64,000 bases of DNA from Lycorma delicatula (GCF_047948215.1 NC_134455.1:75889189-75953188); one strand, 5' to 3'. Shown: positions 25,320-36,669, counted from the first letter of the stretch. Notes: generated from the sequence alone by a model not told the origin. Numbers and translations are program-made.

Positions 25320-25409
25320 TTCCCTTTTTAAATTTTGTAGCCTACCAACCTTTTTTAAACTTCTAACATTCCACGCTCCGACTCGTAGAATGTTATTTTT
25401 TTATTTTCT

Positions 25410-25802
25410 GGTGACCCCTTCCTTAGTAGTCCCCACCCGGAGATCGGAAGGGAGACTAGTTTACCTCAGGAATATTTTACCAAGGAAGGCGCCTCCATCA
25501 CTGCTATATGAAAATGCAGAGAGCCACATTTTCTTGGAAAAAAACAGCCGTAGTTTTCCATTGCTTTCAGCTGCGCAGTACTCAAGAGGACTGAGTGATG
25601 TTGATATGGCCGTTTAAGTCATTGTGACTCACGCCCCTAACAACTACTGAAAGCTGCTGCCCTCTTTCAGGAATCATTCCTTAGTCTGGCTCTCAACAGA
25701 TACCTCTCCGATATGGTTGCACCTTCGGTCCAGCTACTCTGTATCCCTGAGCACTCAAGCCCCCTCACCAACGGCAAGGTCTCATGATTCATAGAGGAGG
25801 AA
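25410..25802 (-). other. 5' untranslated region of LINE copy A
   Basis: It starts (right end) CCTCTATGAATCATGAGACC and is clearly richer in GC than the flanking intron. Nearly the same block opens LINE copy C at 47412-47815, defining the family 5' end. It should contain the element's internal promoter; no motif is recognised. Confidence 0.75.
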
Positions 25803-26346
25803 AAAAAAAATTTTAATTAAAAAAAAAAATTCTGTTAATTCCTCCATAGAGAGTAATGATGAATGTTGAACAATCAAAGTGCACATTTATTTTACAATTA
25901 TATATAACATTTTTTTAAGCATTTTCTATTTTTGATATAACATAAACAGTTAAATGTTTTTATTCACTTATTATACAAAATAAAGTTAAAACATTAACCA
26001 CTAACCATAACTAATATACAATTATAATTTACTAATAAAATTTCTATACACATTTGACTTTAATCGATGACTGATGAACGGGATTAACATCACAGTGTTT
26101 AACCCAGTACATTGTTATTGTCAATCCGTAACTAATTATTCTAGTAAAAAGATATTTCTTTTTGTTCCTTTATTAATACATATATAAGTGTAAATGTGAA
26201 TCTCAATAACTGTAACCTCTTAACTGTATCTGAACCTCTACCTCCGTTTCAAAGTAGTAGTTTTTGGTGACTGTGGTGCTAAGTTTAAAATTAATAGTAA
26301 TCTGACAAACCTTTTAAAATTTTATTAGTTTGTATTCTTTTTTTAC

Positions 26347-26378
<32 letters not shown>

Positions 26379-27169
26379 CTATGATTTATATTTTGTAATG
26401 GATGACTAACAACCCAGTTGTTCAAAAAACTTTCTGGAGTTAATTTTTACTTCAGGGAAATAAGTGCCATTTTTCTCATGGTACCTCACAAACTTTTATA
26501 TTGAGAGTCGATTGCATTACATGATTTAAACAATTTTTATTAATTTATTTAATTTCAGTTTATTTGTTGTCTAATTATTATTTATTAACACATAATGTCA
26601 ACTGACACCATCATGTGTTAAAAAAAAAAAATTGAATTCACTTACTATTCTTTTGAGTAATGATTTACTAGGGTTTTTAAGTTCCCTCACTAGTACTACT
26701 AGCAGATTTTTAGTGTAGCACTGCTAGTGATGGACAGCATAGCCGCAACAGTAGTGGAGGATACACGTCACAAGGTCTCTCTGTGCAATACATTTTAACA
26801 AGAGTAGAGCAGTAAATAGTAAATAAGTGTTTACTCAATACATGTATAGTTAATCTTAGATCATATTTGTGTGTTTTTTTGTAATAGCTATCAGATTTAC
26901 AGTCCACTTCATATTTCTACTATGACATGTGGCCTATTTCACGATTTTTAAGAACTTAAGAATGTGAACAACGAAAGAAGCAATAGTAAAATAGTTTTAG
27001 GGCTATTCACAAAGCTATAGAAAATAAATAATAGGAATTAACTTCTTTTATTTAAATCTTCATCTTGTTCAAACCTTGTTACAGATAGAATAGTGACAAA
27101 GTAACTAATAAAAAAATTTAATTCAAAGAAATAACTAAACATATAAAAATTTTGAAAATCATATAATAC
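25803..27169. other. Intronic sequence with a TA microsatellite
   Basis: Holds an alternating TA repeat at 26347-26373. Nothing else recognised. The short exon starts at its right edge. Confidence 0.5.
26347..26373. repeat. (TA)n microsatellite
   Basis: About 13 uninterrupted TA units. Confidence 0.9.
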
Positions 27170-27290
27170 CAGTCATTGTTGAACCAAGGCCCCAGAGCAA
27201 GGAAAAAAACAGAACACACTGCAACCAATATGTACTAACACCAGACTGAGTTTCTCCCTCCAGCATGCAAGTCAACAGCCGAGTAAAACA
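27170..27290 (-). CDS. Dynein heavy chain short exon linking AAA2 to AAA3
   Basis: This 121-nt exon was found by looking for the residues missing between HLFF (end of the 41.7-kb exon) and DSRKLFDVF (start of the 17.4-kb exon). It starts in phase 0 after acceptor gttaag and ends one nucleotide into a Gly codon at donor GTATTA, which fits the two leading bases of the next exon. The 40 complete codons start CFTRLLTCMLEGE and continue WLQCVLFFSLLWGLG, then STMTG. This matches the conserved WLQ...FLFSLVW segment of inner-arm heavy chains. Joined, it reads HLFF-CFTRLL and STMT-G-DSRKLFD without a gap. With 14.4 kb and 9.7 kb of transposon-filled intron on its sides, it is easily missed. Confidence 0.93.
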
Positions 27291-28687
27291 CTTAACACAT
27301 AAAAAGAATGTTTACTAATTAAAAAGGAATTGCACTTAAAACAGATAACATATTAACTAAAAATGAAGTCAATTAACAATATAAGCAAAAAATTATAGAA
27401 AATTGTTAAATAAAAAAAAACTTATTCAGCCAACATGTACATAGAAAAAAATACAGCAAAACATTTATTATCCTTAATCAATTATGTAATGTTAACCAGC
27501 AGTCAAACTTTTTTCACAGAGTGAAAAATAATCATTCATTATCATCTATTATCAACAACAAAAACCACAGAACTAAGGACTTAAGTATGCAAAGGAAACC
27601 AATTATCTGGATTGATCTTGTCACTAGAAGGCCAAATCTGAATAATCAAAAATCCTGATAACTGGAAAATTAAAAAAAGGATTTATCATTTTTACTGAGC
27701 ATTTCATTCTAATGCTTAATGAGTATGACACTGAATAAAAATATAAATAATGCACTTCAGTAAAATAAATTGTTACTCTGAACATATGTACAATGTAATA
27801 AAAAACAGATATAGTAATATGTTACAAAAAATCCAATGAGTAGAAATTTGTTAATAAAAAAACCAGAATTTAACCAAACTTGAAGGAAATTAAAATTTAC
27901 TACCTTACATTTTTATAAAAAATGTAATTTACAAAAATGTTTAAGTAAAAACTTACAAAAAAATGCATACAAGAGAAATCGAGTTAAGTTACTGTGCATT
28001 ATACAAAATTAATATTTCTTAAAGATTACAATACTTTTAATAAAATAAAACTTAACGAGAGTCAGTAATCAAAATATTTCTTTAAAAACACTATTTCTTC
28101 ATAAAAAAATCTATAATCTGTACTTGTTTTAATTTTGATCTTTGTTTATAAACTATAAGATAATATAATTGTTTTAAGCAAACAATCTGTGCAGAATTTT
28201 TTTTATTTTGTCACGCTACACTCTAACCAGTCCTTAGCTATAGATAAACATTCATGAGCTTTATTTTGTGCGATGAGCCAGAATGGAAGTCATTAATTAT
28301 GTGATAGTTCATACTTCCAATTAAAGTGTTTCTATCAATATTTTCATAAATTAATTTTATTAGTTAATAGTTAACAGAGACCTAACTTTATATATATTTT
28401 ATGTTACACAAACTGCAAGAAAGTCAGTTTAAAAACCCAGTAAAAAAAAAAGATTGATAAAAAGATATTTTCTTTAGAAGCAAAGCTTTATTTGAATAGT
28501 ATTTAAGATTTTTAAATAGTGTATTAGTTTTTTAAAATTGCCTAGTGCAGATTTAAACAATCCAGATAGTTGGAGAATGATAGCTTGCTCAGTCAATCAT
28601 AATTTTGTCATTAAGATGACAATATGATGCTTCTTGACAACTACTTATTCAGGGGATTCATAATATACAAATAAATATATATAAAGA
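27291..28687. other. Intronic sequence, nothing recognised
   Basis: Left part of the 14.4-kb dynein intron; A-rich, without recognised genes or repeats. Confidence 0.45.
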
Positions 28688-29609
28688 CAATGGACATTCA
28701 CGTCAATCTGGGTCTTTTGTTAGACTAAAATGTAAATGGAGATTCCTGCGCATTCTGTTGGTTGTACACATAAGGTTCAAGTGTCAGCTATTACTGCAAG
28801 GTGCGCTGGCGTGAAGCAATGTTAAATAACAACAGTCAATTGTAAAGAACAAGGAATCCAGTATAGTGAATGGTTATGTAGAGCAGCATATTGTAATGAA
28901 ATTTCTCATGAATGAAGGTGTAAAAGCCAATGAGATTTATTTGCAACTCCTAGCACAGCACAGTATGGTGATGAGACTCTTAGTCACAGTAAAACATTTG
29001 AGTGGTGCAAATATTTTAAAAAAGGCTGTACATCAGTGAGTGACGATCCCAGTTGAGGTGGTTCAGAGCCACTAAAGTTATGGCCTCAGATTCTTTAATA
29101 AAAATGGCATGACTCATGTCGACTTTCTATCCTGTGGAGTCAATGTTAACAGTGAGTACTAATGCAAAGTTCTTCAAGATGTGCATAATGCTTGGTGCAA
29201 AGAACAGCATGGTGTGATCATTAAAGGTATTCTGTTTCTGCAGGACAATGTACAACCACATACAGCCCCACTGAATGACATGCACACTGCAAGATCTTGT
29301 CTGGGAGTTACTGCTACATCTCCTATATAATCCGGACCTCACTCCCAGTAATTTTCACCTGTTTAGGCCCTTGAAATTGTTCCTGGAAGCCAGCTTTTAA
29401 ACAGTAACGATGAGGTGACGCAGTCAGCAGTCAGTCCTATCTTTGTTTCACTGTAACGACAGATCTTTCTACACTGCAGGTGTCCAGGCATAAATGTATA
29501 AATGTAGCAGGGGATTACATCGAGAAATAAAAGTATTTTTTACTATCATAAATGTGTTCTACCATTTATTAAAAAATTAATAGTTCCGGATTGACCTGAA
29601 TGCCCCTCG
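28688..29609 (+). mobile_element. Internally deleted mariner element
   Basis: The ends are imperfect inverted repeats: left GGACATTCACGTCAATCTGG and right, reversed, GGGCATTCAGGTCAATCCGG, with TA following the right end. Inside, the plus strand reads decayed mariner transposase: GVKANEIYLQLLAQHSM and KTFEWCKYF-like near 28920-29020, then LFLQDNVQPHTAPL near 29230-29280 and INV near the end. At 0.92 kb it is shorter than the usual 1.3 kb, and the frame is broken, so it is a dead copy. Confidence 0.75.
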
Positions 29610-29613
29610 TATG

Positions 29614-29790
29614 TTTTAAATTCTACAATATAAACCACCTAGTACAGAATATTGACATAAGACATATCTTAACTTAATTTTATCATGAAAGTAGTTTCAC
29701 AGGATCCCACATCCTCAGTCATGATTGAATTAATTAAACTGCAAATTAAAAATACTAAAATAAACTATGTAAATGATATGTTTGTTACAC
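29614..29790 (-). repeat. Penelope-like element terminal repeat fragment
   Basis: The reverse complement matches the terminal repeat at 37080-37270 through the hammerhead-like core and the run TCAATATTCTGTACTAG-GTGGTTTATA. It directly abuts the right end of the mariner at 28688-29609. It is the only such copy in the dynein sense orientation. Confidence 0.75.
29683..29724 (-). ncRNA. Hammerhead-ribozyme-like motif 2, core intact, sense to the dynein transcript
   Basis: On the minus strand: stem I TCATGA (29724-29719), CTGAGGA (29718-29712), T, stem II GTGGGATCCTGT (29710-29699, pairs G-U, U-G, G-U, G-C on loop GATC), GAA, stem III ACTACT, T, and TCATGA (29688-29683). CUGANGA, GAA-A and UH are all present. 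Stem III has one mismatch against the palindromic AGTACT of motif 1, which may weaken it. Predicted cleavage is between 29689 and 29688. Confidence 0.65.
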
Positions 29791-30045
29791 TTGGAATATT
29801 AAAATGAAAATTGCATATTAATTTATTACATGAAAGTTGCTATTTGTTGCAGTTTTTCTAAGACCCTTTCCCTCAAATATAATACGTGAGCTGAATGTTT
29901 GCCCATTGCCAACTGTTGTGTCAAACAACAGTAATGCAAACAATATGCATACCCACGCATATTCATTTATTTTTATTTCCTATGTTTTATATATTACTTT
30001 ATATATGATATAAATTTATTACATTCATGAATTAATTTTCTCTTT

Positions 30046-30232
30046 TTTCTGAATATCCTCCAGAACCATCATAAGCTATTACTTCAGAGGATTTATGAGG
30101 ATGATATTTATGAATGTAAAAAAAGTGTAGTCTGGTACAGTCTCAGGTTGACCATTACTGAAATGTATAGTTAACTGAAACCCAACCACTAAAAAACACA
30201 GGTATCCACAACCTAGTATTCAAACCCTTATA
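30046..30232 (-). repeat. tRNA-derived SINE family 1, lacking its tRNA head
   Basis: The reverse complement contains the family body seen at 45535-45703 (GGTTGGGTTTCAGTTAAC against GGTTGGGTTTTAGTTAT) followed by the tail seen at 46731-46860 (AGGTCGACCTGAGA-like, AGACTACACTT, TCATCCTC, GAAGTAAT, GGTTCTGGAGG). This copy therefore links the two other pieces into one family. Confidence 0.75.
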
Positions 30233-30362
30233 AAACTAATGTATTAATTTATATGTATTTTATTTTTGTCGTTGTTATTATTTCACTTATTTTACTTTAA
30301 CTACACATAACTGCTATTAGAATAAAAATATTTATTTTGACTTAATGTAATGAAGAAACTGT

Positions 30363-31700
30363 TAATCTATAGATGTTGCTAAATCTTTGTTGCCAAAATC
30401 GTCTTCCCTTGTGCGTGAATAATCACTGCCTTCATCACTTCTTTCTTGCAGCTTAATAAAAAATTCTTCTTCAGCATCATTAACTAAATGTTCACTCTTC
30501 AAATATTCATCTTGTTTTTTCAGTCACATATTGGTGACTAGCCTTTCTCTGTTATATTAGAAATTCTTTCTTCATAGTGCGTAATCGCAGCATTTAACTT
30601 GAACATGACATTTCTTTGAGCCATATATACTTTTATGTTTACCCATATCACTTTGATGGGGTTTAGATTAGAGTGGTATGGTGGCAGGTAAATGGCTGTG
30701 TGACCATGAGCTTCCAGAACGCGATCCAAAATATACACACCTTGGTTTGTTTAACTAATCTATATAATTCTGGTCTAAACATTTTAGGATGAAACAGTAT
30801 TTGCTTCTCCTGTAACCTACGTACAGTTTCCAATTTCTTACATTTTATGGTACGTACCTTATCATATTGATTATTATTAGTAGTATTATCCAGCACTATT
30901 ATCAATCATGGGTGTAGATTTGGACAGAGTTTATTTTCTACCACTTCATGAAATTTTTGAAGTTCATATCATCATGATAATCTCCACTTGTGTTACTTCT
31001 CCATATCAGCAGAACATTGTTTATGAATCCTATCTCACCACCACCTTGCACAATTATCACTCACTCTCCTTTTGATAGAGTATAATGTAAGCCCTGATCA
31101 GAATTGTCTGACCACGTTTTGTTTGGGATAAGAGAAATAAAATGTATATTTCTCTACATAAACAATAGGATGTTTTTCTTCTTTGTAACATTTAATTAAT
31201 CTTAAATAATGTATTCATTGTTCTTGTATTTCATCATTCTCGATGAGAATATTTATATTATTTTTTTGTTTTTCTCCATCGAAATTAAAAGGATTTAAAA
31301 ATTTTCCTAACCCATACACCTGAAAACACATAGCCTCTTTCAGTTCATTACAAATAAGCTGTAGGAAGCAATTTTTCTTGAAAATAGAAATCCTAAACAA
31401 TTTGCCTGACTAAACATTTATCGAAATAGTCTAAATTAATAATTCTGTTTTCCCATTTATATTTTTTGGGATTTGAATGAGTATTCACCCTCTGACATAC
31501 CATGTTTTTTTTCTAAATTGTTTCTTTTCTAATAGTTTTAACAGTCCTGGCTGAAACTCCTCACATAGCAACAGTTCTCTGTACACTTTTTCACAGGAAT
31601 AATAAATGGTATGCTTGGAACAGCCGGTTCTTAGAACTGTTTGGCCTCTCTTTCCAAATTAATTAACATTCCATATAATTTCCCCAGGTTTGACTAAGAA
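30363..31700 (-). pseudogene. DDE transposase pseudogene of an arthropod Tc1/mariner-related family
   Basis: The minus strand, read right to left, gives: KIDLDYFDKC-like near 31430; KQKNNINILIENDEIQEQ at 31215-31270; YHDDMNFKNFMKW near 30960; MIIVLDNTTNNNQYD at 30860-30905 (second Asp in the DN motif); IKCKKLETVRRLQEKQIL; FHPKMFRPELYRLVKQTK; then YLPPYHSNLNPIKVIW at 30650-30690, where the family has PPYHxxxNPIExIW, so the catalytic Glu appears changed to Lys. The C-terminus reads GNKDLATSID. Multiple frameshifts separate the pieces. No terminal repeats were confirmed. Confidence 0.75.
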
Positions 31701-32597
31701 GCATTTTCTCTCTCTTAAGATTGGATATAAAGCCCTCCTAATTGTTCAGAACACTAAAAATATACAAGAAACTAAATATTCACTAACATTAAAATACAAC
31801 TACTAAAGTCTTATACGAAGGATAATGCACTAACACATGAAAAATCAAAATACAGACAGTATAAACAAATTACCTTTATGCGGCACGCAACTACTTCAAA
31901 ATTAAATTGTAACAATGAAATTCTTAATTTATTTGAATTTTATATACAAATATGTATGTTATTAGTAACTAGATGATGGTTCTAACTATTAACTAGATGG
32001 TTAAATATGTATAAATACATATATAACCATCATATATATCACTTATATAACCAATACATATATAACCATCTGTTATTATAATTATAAATAACAGGAATGT
32101 TGTGTTTGCATTTTATACACAAATGTGTCATGTTATTAATAATTGTATGATGTCATTAGGTTGGACAGTACAACAAACTGCACTCACCAGTACTACCTAA
32201 GCCAGTCAACAGTTCGATTGCCAAACACAAAGGCAAATCTTCAGCTCACTTATTATACTGTCTGATGGTTATCAAACTGAAATTATGTTTGTATTTATAA
32301 ATAAAATAATTTTTTTATTACCTTTTTTAATTTATAAAAATTTCTAAACTTGTGTTAACATCAGAAATATAATGTTTATGGTTTACTACATGGTTTGTCA
32401 CATCATATAAACCTAATTTATTATTTTTGTAATTTCTATAATGTTCATGAAATCTAGTTTTATTTCCTGTATAAATACCAATATAATCATTTCATTTAAT
32501 TTAATAAATTTCACAAAGATTATTTTTTTATTATTATTTTTGTTTTCTAGATATTTTATTGAGTGGTTATTAGTTACATAATATTACAAATGTATAA
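31701..32597. other. Intronic sequence with TATA-rich minisatellite-like DNA
   Basis: Around 31960-32100 the motif ATATAACCAT(C) recurs several times. No coding sequence recognised. Confidence 0.45.
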
Positions 32598-33065
32598 TAT
32601 TAAGCATAATAATAATAATAATAATAATTGTACATAATAATCATCCTTTCTTATTTGCTTACTTTTAAATCACAATGGTTTTTTTTCATGTTTGTCTTCA
32701 AATCTTGCATCCTTAATTTAACACACTTTCTGACATTGCCAGTTGATGAAATTTTGCACAGTTACTAAGGTCGGGTGACAATATAATATTCCACCACTAC
32801 TTTTGCAAACATGAGGTTAAAACCCCTGCATGAGGTTAAATTAAGGGTGCGGGTGTAAAAAACTGCAAACTCTGAAAAAAGGCTATGTGGGGTTTTTGGG
32901 ACCTTAGATGACAAATCTGATAGCCATTTTGACATAAAAAAATTACAAAACTTGGTACAGGAGTTTTTGTGGTTCTGAATTTGACAACATTTCGTAATAA
33001 TAATAATAATTGTACATAATAATCATCCTTTGTTATTTGCTTTCCTTTAACTATCAATGGTTTTT
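32598..33065. repeat. Direct repeats flanking a ~400-bp unit
   Basis: The sequence AATAATTGTACATAATAATC followed by ATCCTTT-TTATTTGCTT occurs at about 32610-32665 and again at 33000-33050, about 395 bp apart, each preceded by an AAT run. The DNA between (CAGTTACTAAGGTCGGGTGA and following) looks like a non-coding dispersed repeat. It is either a tandem duplication or an insertion with a long target duplication. Confidence 0.55.
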
Positions 33066-33309
33066 ATTAGGTTTTATATCTGAATGAGAAATTTATTATA
33101 AAGAGTCATAAAAACATTTGTTCATTTGTTGAAAATTGTGGTAGTTAATTAAGTAAATGAAATAAAAACTTCACTATTTCGCTACTTTGTATAGTAAATG
33201 TTTGAAAATTTTTATAAATATTAGTAATTTCAGTATATGATGTTATCTTTTGAAATCCAAATTAACCTACTAATTAAACTCATACAATGTATGACAATAA
33301 TTTGATTAA

Positions 33310-33825
33310 AGTATGACTAAAAGTATAAAGCAAGTTTTAAAAATGTTGAACAATTTTTGTAATATTATTATGTGTGTATTTGATTGCTCTGTTCATCATA
33401 TTTGTATAAGTGTTAATTTTATAAGACCAAGAGTGATTTGAGTTTTTATGAATTGTTATATTATTGAATGTCGGTTTTCTATATATTGATGTATCAGTTT
33501 GGTTGTCCTTGTTTATTTTGATATTAACATCTAAATAATTTACCATTCTATTATCTAAATTTTCATTATAAGAATTTAAATTGATAAGATTATTATGTGT
33601 TCATTGTTTATAACCAGGTTATATGTGATGAAAATATCATCAATGTATCATTTCCATATTAAAATTTTATGTATAAATGATGGCTTGCACTAATTAACTC
33701 TCAAAATCCTGTAAATATATTTCTGACATAATTACTGATAATGTTAATCCCATAGGTAAGAAATTATTTTGTGTATATTATTTATTATTAAATTCAAAAT
33801 AGTTTTGTTGACATATATTTTTTAC
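33310..33825 (-). pseudogene. Penelope-like reverse transcriptase fragment
   Basis: The minus strand reads, with small shifts, NYFEFNNK, then MGLTLSVIMSEIYLQDFES, NFNMEMI followed by a YIDDIF-type box, NNEHIIIL, and a clean frame at 33337-33546: VNYLDVNIKINKDN, SIYRKPTFNN, NSNHSWSYK and NRAIKYTHNN. This order (PMG, YxDD, FLD-type motif, IYRKPT, NHP-like) is diagnostic of Penelope-like elements. It ends at about 33825, head to head with the plus-strand copy that follows. Confidence 0.82.
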
Positions 33826-34486
33826 AATAGCGATGATACCTTTAATAAATTTCTAAATTTAACAAAGATAAATTTTAATAATAATGAAAAATTAATAATC
33901 ACCAATGCATTTAGATTCACCTTAAATGATAATAATAAAATTAATTTTATTAACTAATTTTTGAAATAAACTGTAGATTCTGAAATAAATTCCAACAGAA
34001 AATGAATCCTACAGAAACAATTAAAAAATATTGTCAGCTACAATATCCAAAGAATTAAAAAAAAAAATTTACTAATGAACCATTCATTAATAAACAAAAT
34101 AATTTACCAATTAAGAAAAAAAAACAAACAATCTTTTAATAGTAGAATCAAATAAAACAAATACACCACCGGCTTTATGACAATTTGAAAAATATAATAA
34201 CTTAATTGAACAATATATTGCTCATAATAAATTTGAGGTAATTCAAACATATTTCTAAAAGAAACAAAAGTTTAATAAAAAAGTTCAGATCAATTTTTAA
34301 TTATAATAATAATTTAAAATGCCAATCTAGATTATATCCTTTTGAACCAATTGTCCCTGAATTAACTAGACTATCAAAAATTCATAAATTAAAGATCGCA
34401 ATGCAACCTTAACTAATTTTAAATCTGCTTTATTTAAATATATTTTTTGTTTATTTAATTCTGTGATTCTAACTAAAGTGCGTATG

Positions 34487-35134
34487 CATACCATATTTCA
34501 TTCACGCGAGTGTGGCAGTATTAAATATTTTTTTTTTTTACAGTTTAAATATAATTCATTTATTTAATTCTACCGCTCACCTGTAACATCACAACATAAC
34601 AGATGACTATAACAGCTGTACGTCAGTGCTCCACTAGTGCTCCTTGTAGTGAGAGGGGGTACTGTACTATTGACGCAAAATATCCCCTTAGCTACTAGTT
34701 TATTTAGATCAATTTTTAGGGTGGGTGTGGTTTTGCAAATATTATTATTTACTAATTGTTAACAAATGGCTAAAAAAAATAAGACCAATTTGGCAAAATC
34801 TAGAGATACCAAGGGTGACCTAGCTGTACAACCTAACCCCCTTGACGTTTAAAGTTGAAAATTTAATGGCATCAATGCCCCATATATAAAAGTAATCTGA
34901 CAATCTGACCATGTTTGGTCAAAATCGGTCCAGTAGTTCTGGAGATATAAGGAATGCAAGACCAAACACACACAAACATCCGGAAAATTTCCATCAGGTT
35001 TTTTGGGTTCCTTAGGTGTCAAAACATCAAGATCTGGTAAAAACTGCATATGCCCAAATTGGACCAATTACAATACTTTCCCTTCTAAAGCTATACTTTG
35101 CCTCTGCTATAGCACTAGATGGAAAGTAAAAATG
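34487..35134. mobile_element. Non-coding insertion inside the Penelope element
   Basis: This 648-bp block interrupts the RT frame just before DLPKTFNIKN and is bounded by ATG on both sides, a possible 3-bp target duplication. It contains ATCGGTCCAGTAGTTCTGGA and ACACACAAACATCCGG, phrases that look like a dispersed insect repeat. It has no coding capacity and no obvious terminal inverted repeats; the class is unknown. Confidence 0.65.
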
Positions 35135-35345
35135 GATTTACCTAAAACATTCAATATAAAAAATTGTTACAAATTGTAAAGAAATTAAAAAGGTTAAATG
35201 TAAATAAAGATACTAGAATGGTTAGTTATGATAGAACTAAACGTGTATCCTAGCATACCTACAGACCCTATCATAAAAATAATAAAAAATAAATTAAAAA
35301 GTAACCAAATAGATCCAAAATTTATTAAATGTATCATCAATATTA

Positions 35346-36669
35346 CGACGGTTATTTTTTTCAAGGTCTGATCGGTCACAAAATAAAAACCTGTGCAAAA
35401 ATTGGATGAACCTTTGCGCATATGTGTTGCGCAGCATCTCTAGTATGGCCTTCAATCACGCCACGTCACTTTGTTTAGTTCTGAATACGCAGCTAGCATG
35501 TAAACATGTCTACAACAATAACATCTCCCGCCAAGTGTGAAGTGCGTGCGGTAATTCGATTTCTTCAGGCTGAGGGGTGTAATGCAGCTGAAATTCATCA
35601 ACAAATAAGTAATGTGTACGGTGAAACTTCAATGAGTGACAGCAAAGTGCAATAATGGTGCAGGAACTTTAAAGCAGGACCTACAGATGTTCATGATGCA
35701 GGCGGTCAGGGAAGGAAGCGAGTGGATGAGGCAATTCGAGAAAATCGTCGGTTCACAATTTCTGTATTGAGTGATTTGTTTCCTGAAATTTCAAGGTCAG
35801 CTCTCTATACCATTGTGAGTGAGAGACTTCAGTACTGCAAACTGAAGTACTTCAGTACTTCAGTACTCTGTGTGCGAGATGGGTTCCCAAGATGCTGTTC
35901 GACAATCACAAAACAATGAGAATTGATGCCTCCCTAACGTTTCTCCAGCGCTACCACAATGAAGGAGAAGATTTTTTGAACAAAATTGTCACAGGGGACG
36001 AGACATGAGTCCATTTCGAAACTGAAGAAACAAAAGAACAATCCAAACAGTGGATGCATTCTCATTCTCCCAGTAAACCAAAGAAGTTCAAGCGAACCTT
36101 CTCCAACAGAAAGTGTATGGCTACTGTGTTCTGGAACTGGAATGGAGTTCTCTTGGTGGAAGTCATGGAATGTGGCACAACCATCACTGCAACCTCATAC
36201 TGCATGACTCTTCAATGTCTGCGAAGGGTAATTCAGAATAAGTGGAGAGGAATGATGTCATCAGGTATTGTCTTTCTCCATGACAATGCTTGGCCGCACA
36301 CTGCAGCTGTAACAAAGAAGCTCCTGCAGCGTTTTCGTTGGGAAGTGTTTGATCACTCACCATACAGCTCGGACTTGGCTCCATTTGATCTTCACCTGTT
36401 TGCTCACATGAAACGCTGGCTAGGAGGACAACATTTTGGCACAGACATCAAGTTGCAGACCAGCATAGAAACATGGCTGAAAATACAGGTGGCTCCGTTC
36501 TATGACGAGGGTATTGGAAAGTTGATACCACACTACGACAAATGTCTAAATCGGAGTGGCGACTATGTAGAGAAATAGTGTAAGTACTTGTTACAAATAA
36601 AAATTTTTTTATTTTCACTGTAGTTTTAATTTCGTGACCGATCGGACCTTGAAAAAAAAATAACCCTCG
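35346..36669 (+). mobile_element. Mariner element 1, complete ends
   Basis: The 1,324-bp element is flanked by TA on both sides (35344-35345 and 36670-36671). The ends are inverted repeats: left CGACGGTTATTTTTTTCAAG and right, reversed, CGAGGGTTATTTTTTTTTCA, both continuing to GATCGGTCAC. It sits inside the RT frame of a Penelope element, so it is younger than that copy. Confidence 0.93.
35506..36578 (+). pseudogene. Mariner 1 transposase, broken
   Basis: Starts at the ATG of 35506 (MSTTITSPAKCEVRAVIRF). A stop interrupts it at 35652-35654 (VQ-stop-W). HTH sequence continues as RRFTISVLSDLFPEISRSAL, then a short ACTTCAGT repeat expansion near 35828-35868 and a frameshift. Later blocks read TGDE near 35995, FWNWNGVLLVE, IVFLHDNAWPHTAAV (second Asp), FDHSPYSSDLAPFDLHLF (third Asp) and SGDYVEK before the TAG. 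The D,D34D layout is complete but the frame is not, so it cannot mobilise itself. Confidence 0.88.

Larger units (their letters stand above)
22534..25802 (-). mobile_element. Non-LTR retrotransposon copy A, near full length
   Basis: The element reads right to left: 5'UTR (25410-25802), apurinic-type endonuclease, linker, reverse transcriptase, C-terminal domain and a short A-rich 3' tail. It is the best copy of three in the window. Only one frameshift (near 24294) and one in-frame stop (near 22925) separate it from an open frame, pointing to recent insertion. The RTE-like or CFDP2-like clade is my guess from the endonuclease and RT wording; a phylogeny would be needed. The sequence AATTAAAATTT occurs on both flanks and is a possible target-site duplication, but the region is low complexity. 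Confidence 0.92.

Noticed and set aside
24841..25617. Plus-strand frames opposite the LINE endonuclease and 5'UTR
   Set aside because: Shadows of the endonuclease frame and its UTR; no domain and no independent start context.
36184..36384. Minus-strand frame inside mariner 1
   Set aside because: Overlaps conserved transposase blocks on the plus strand; antisense shadow.
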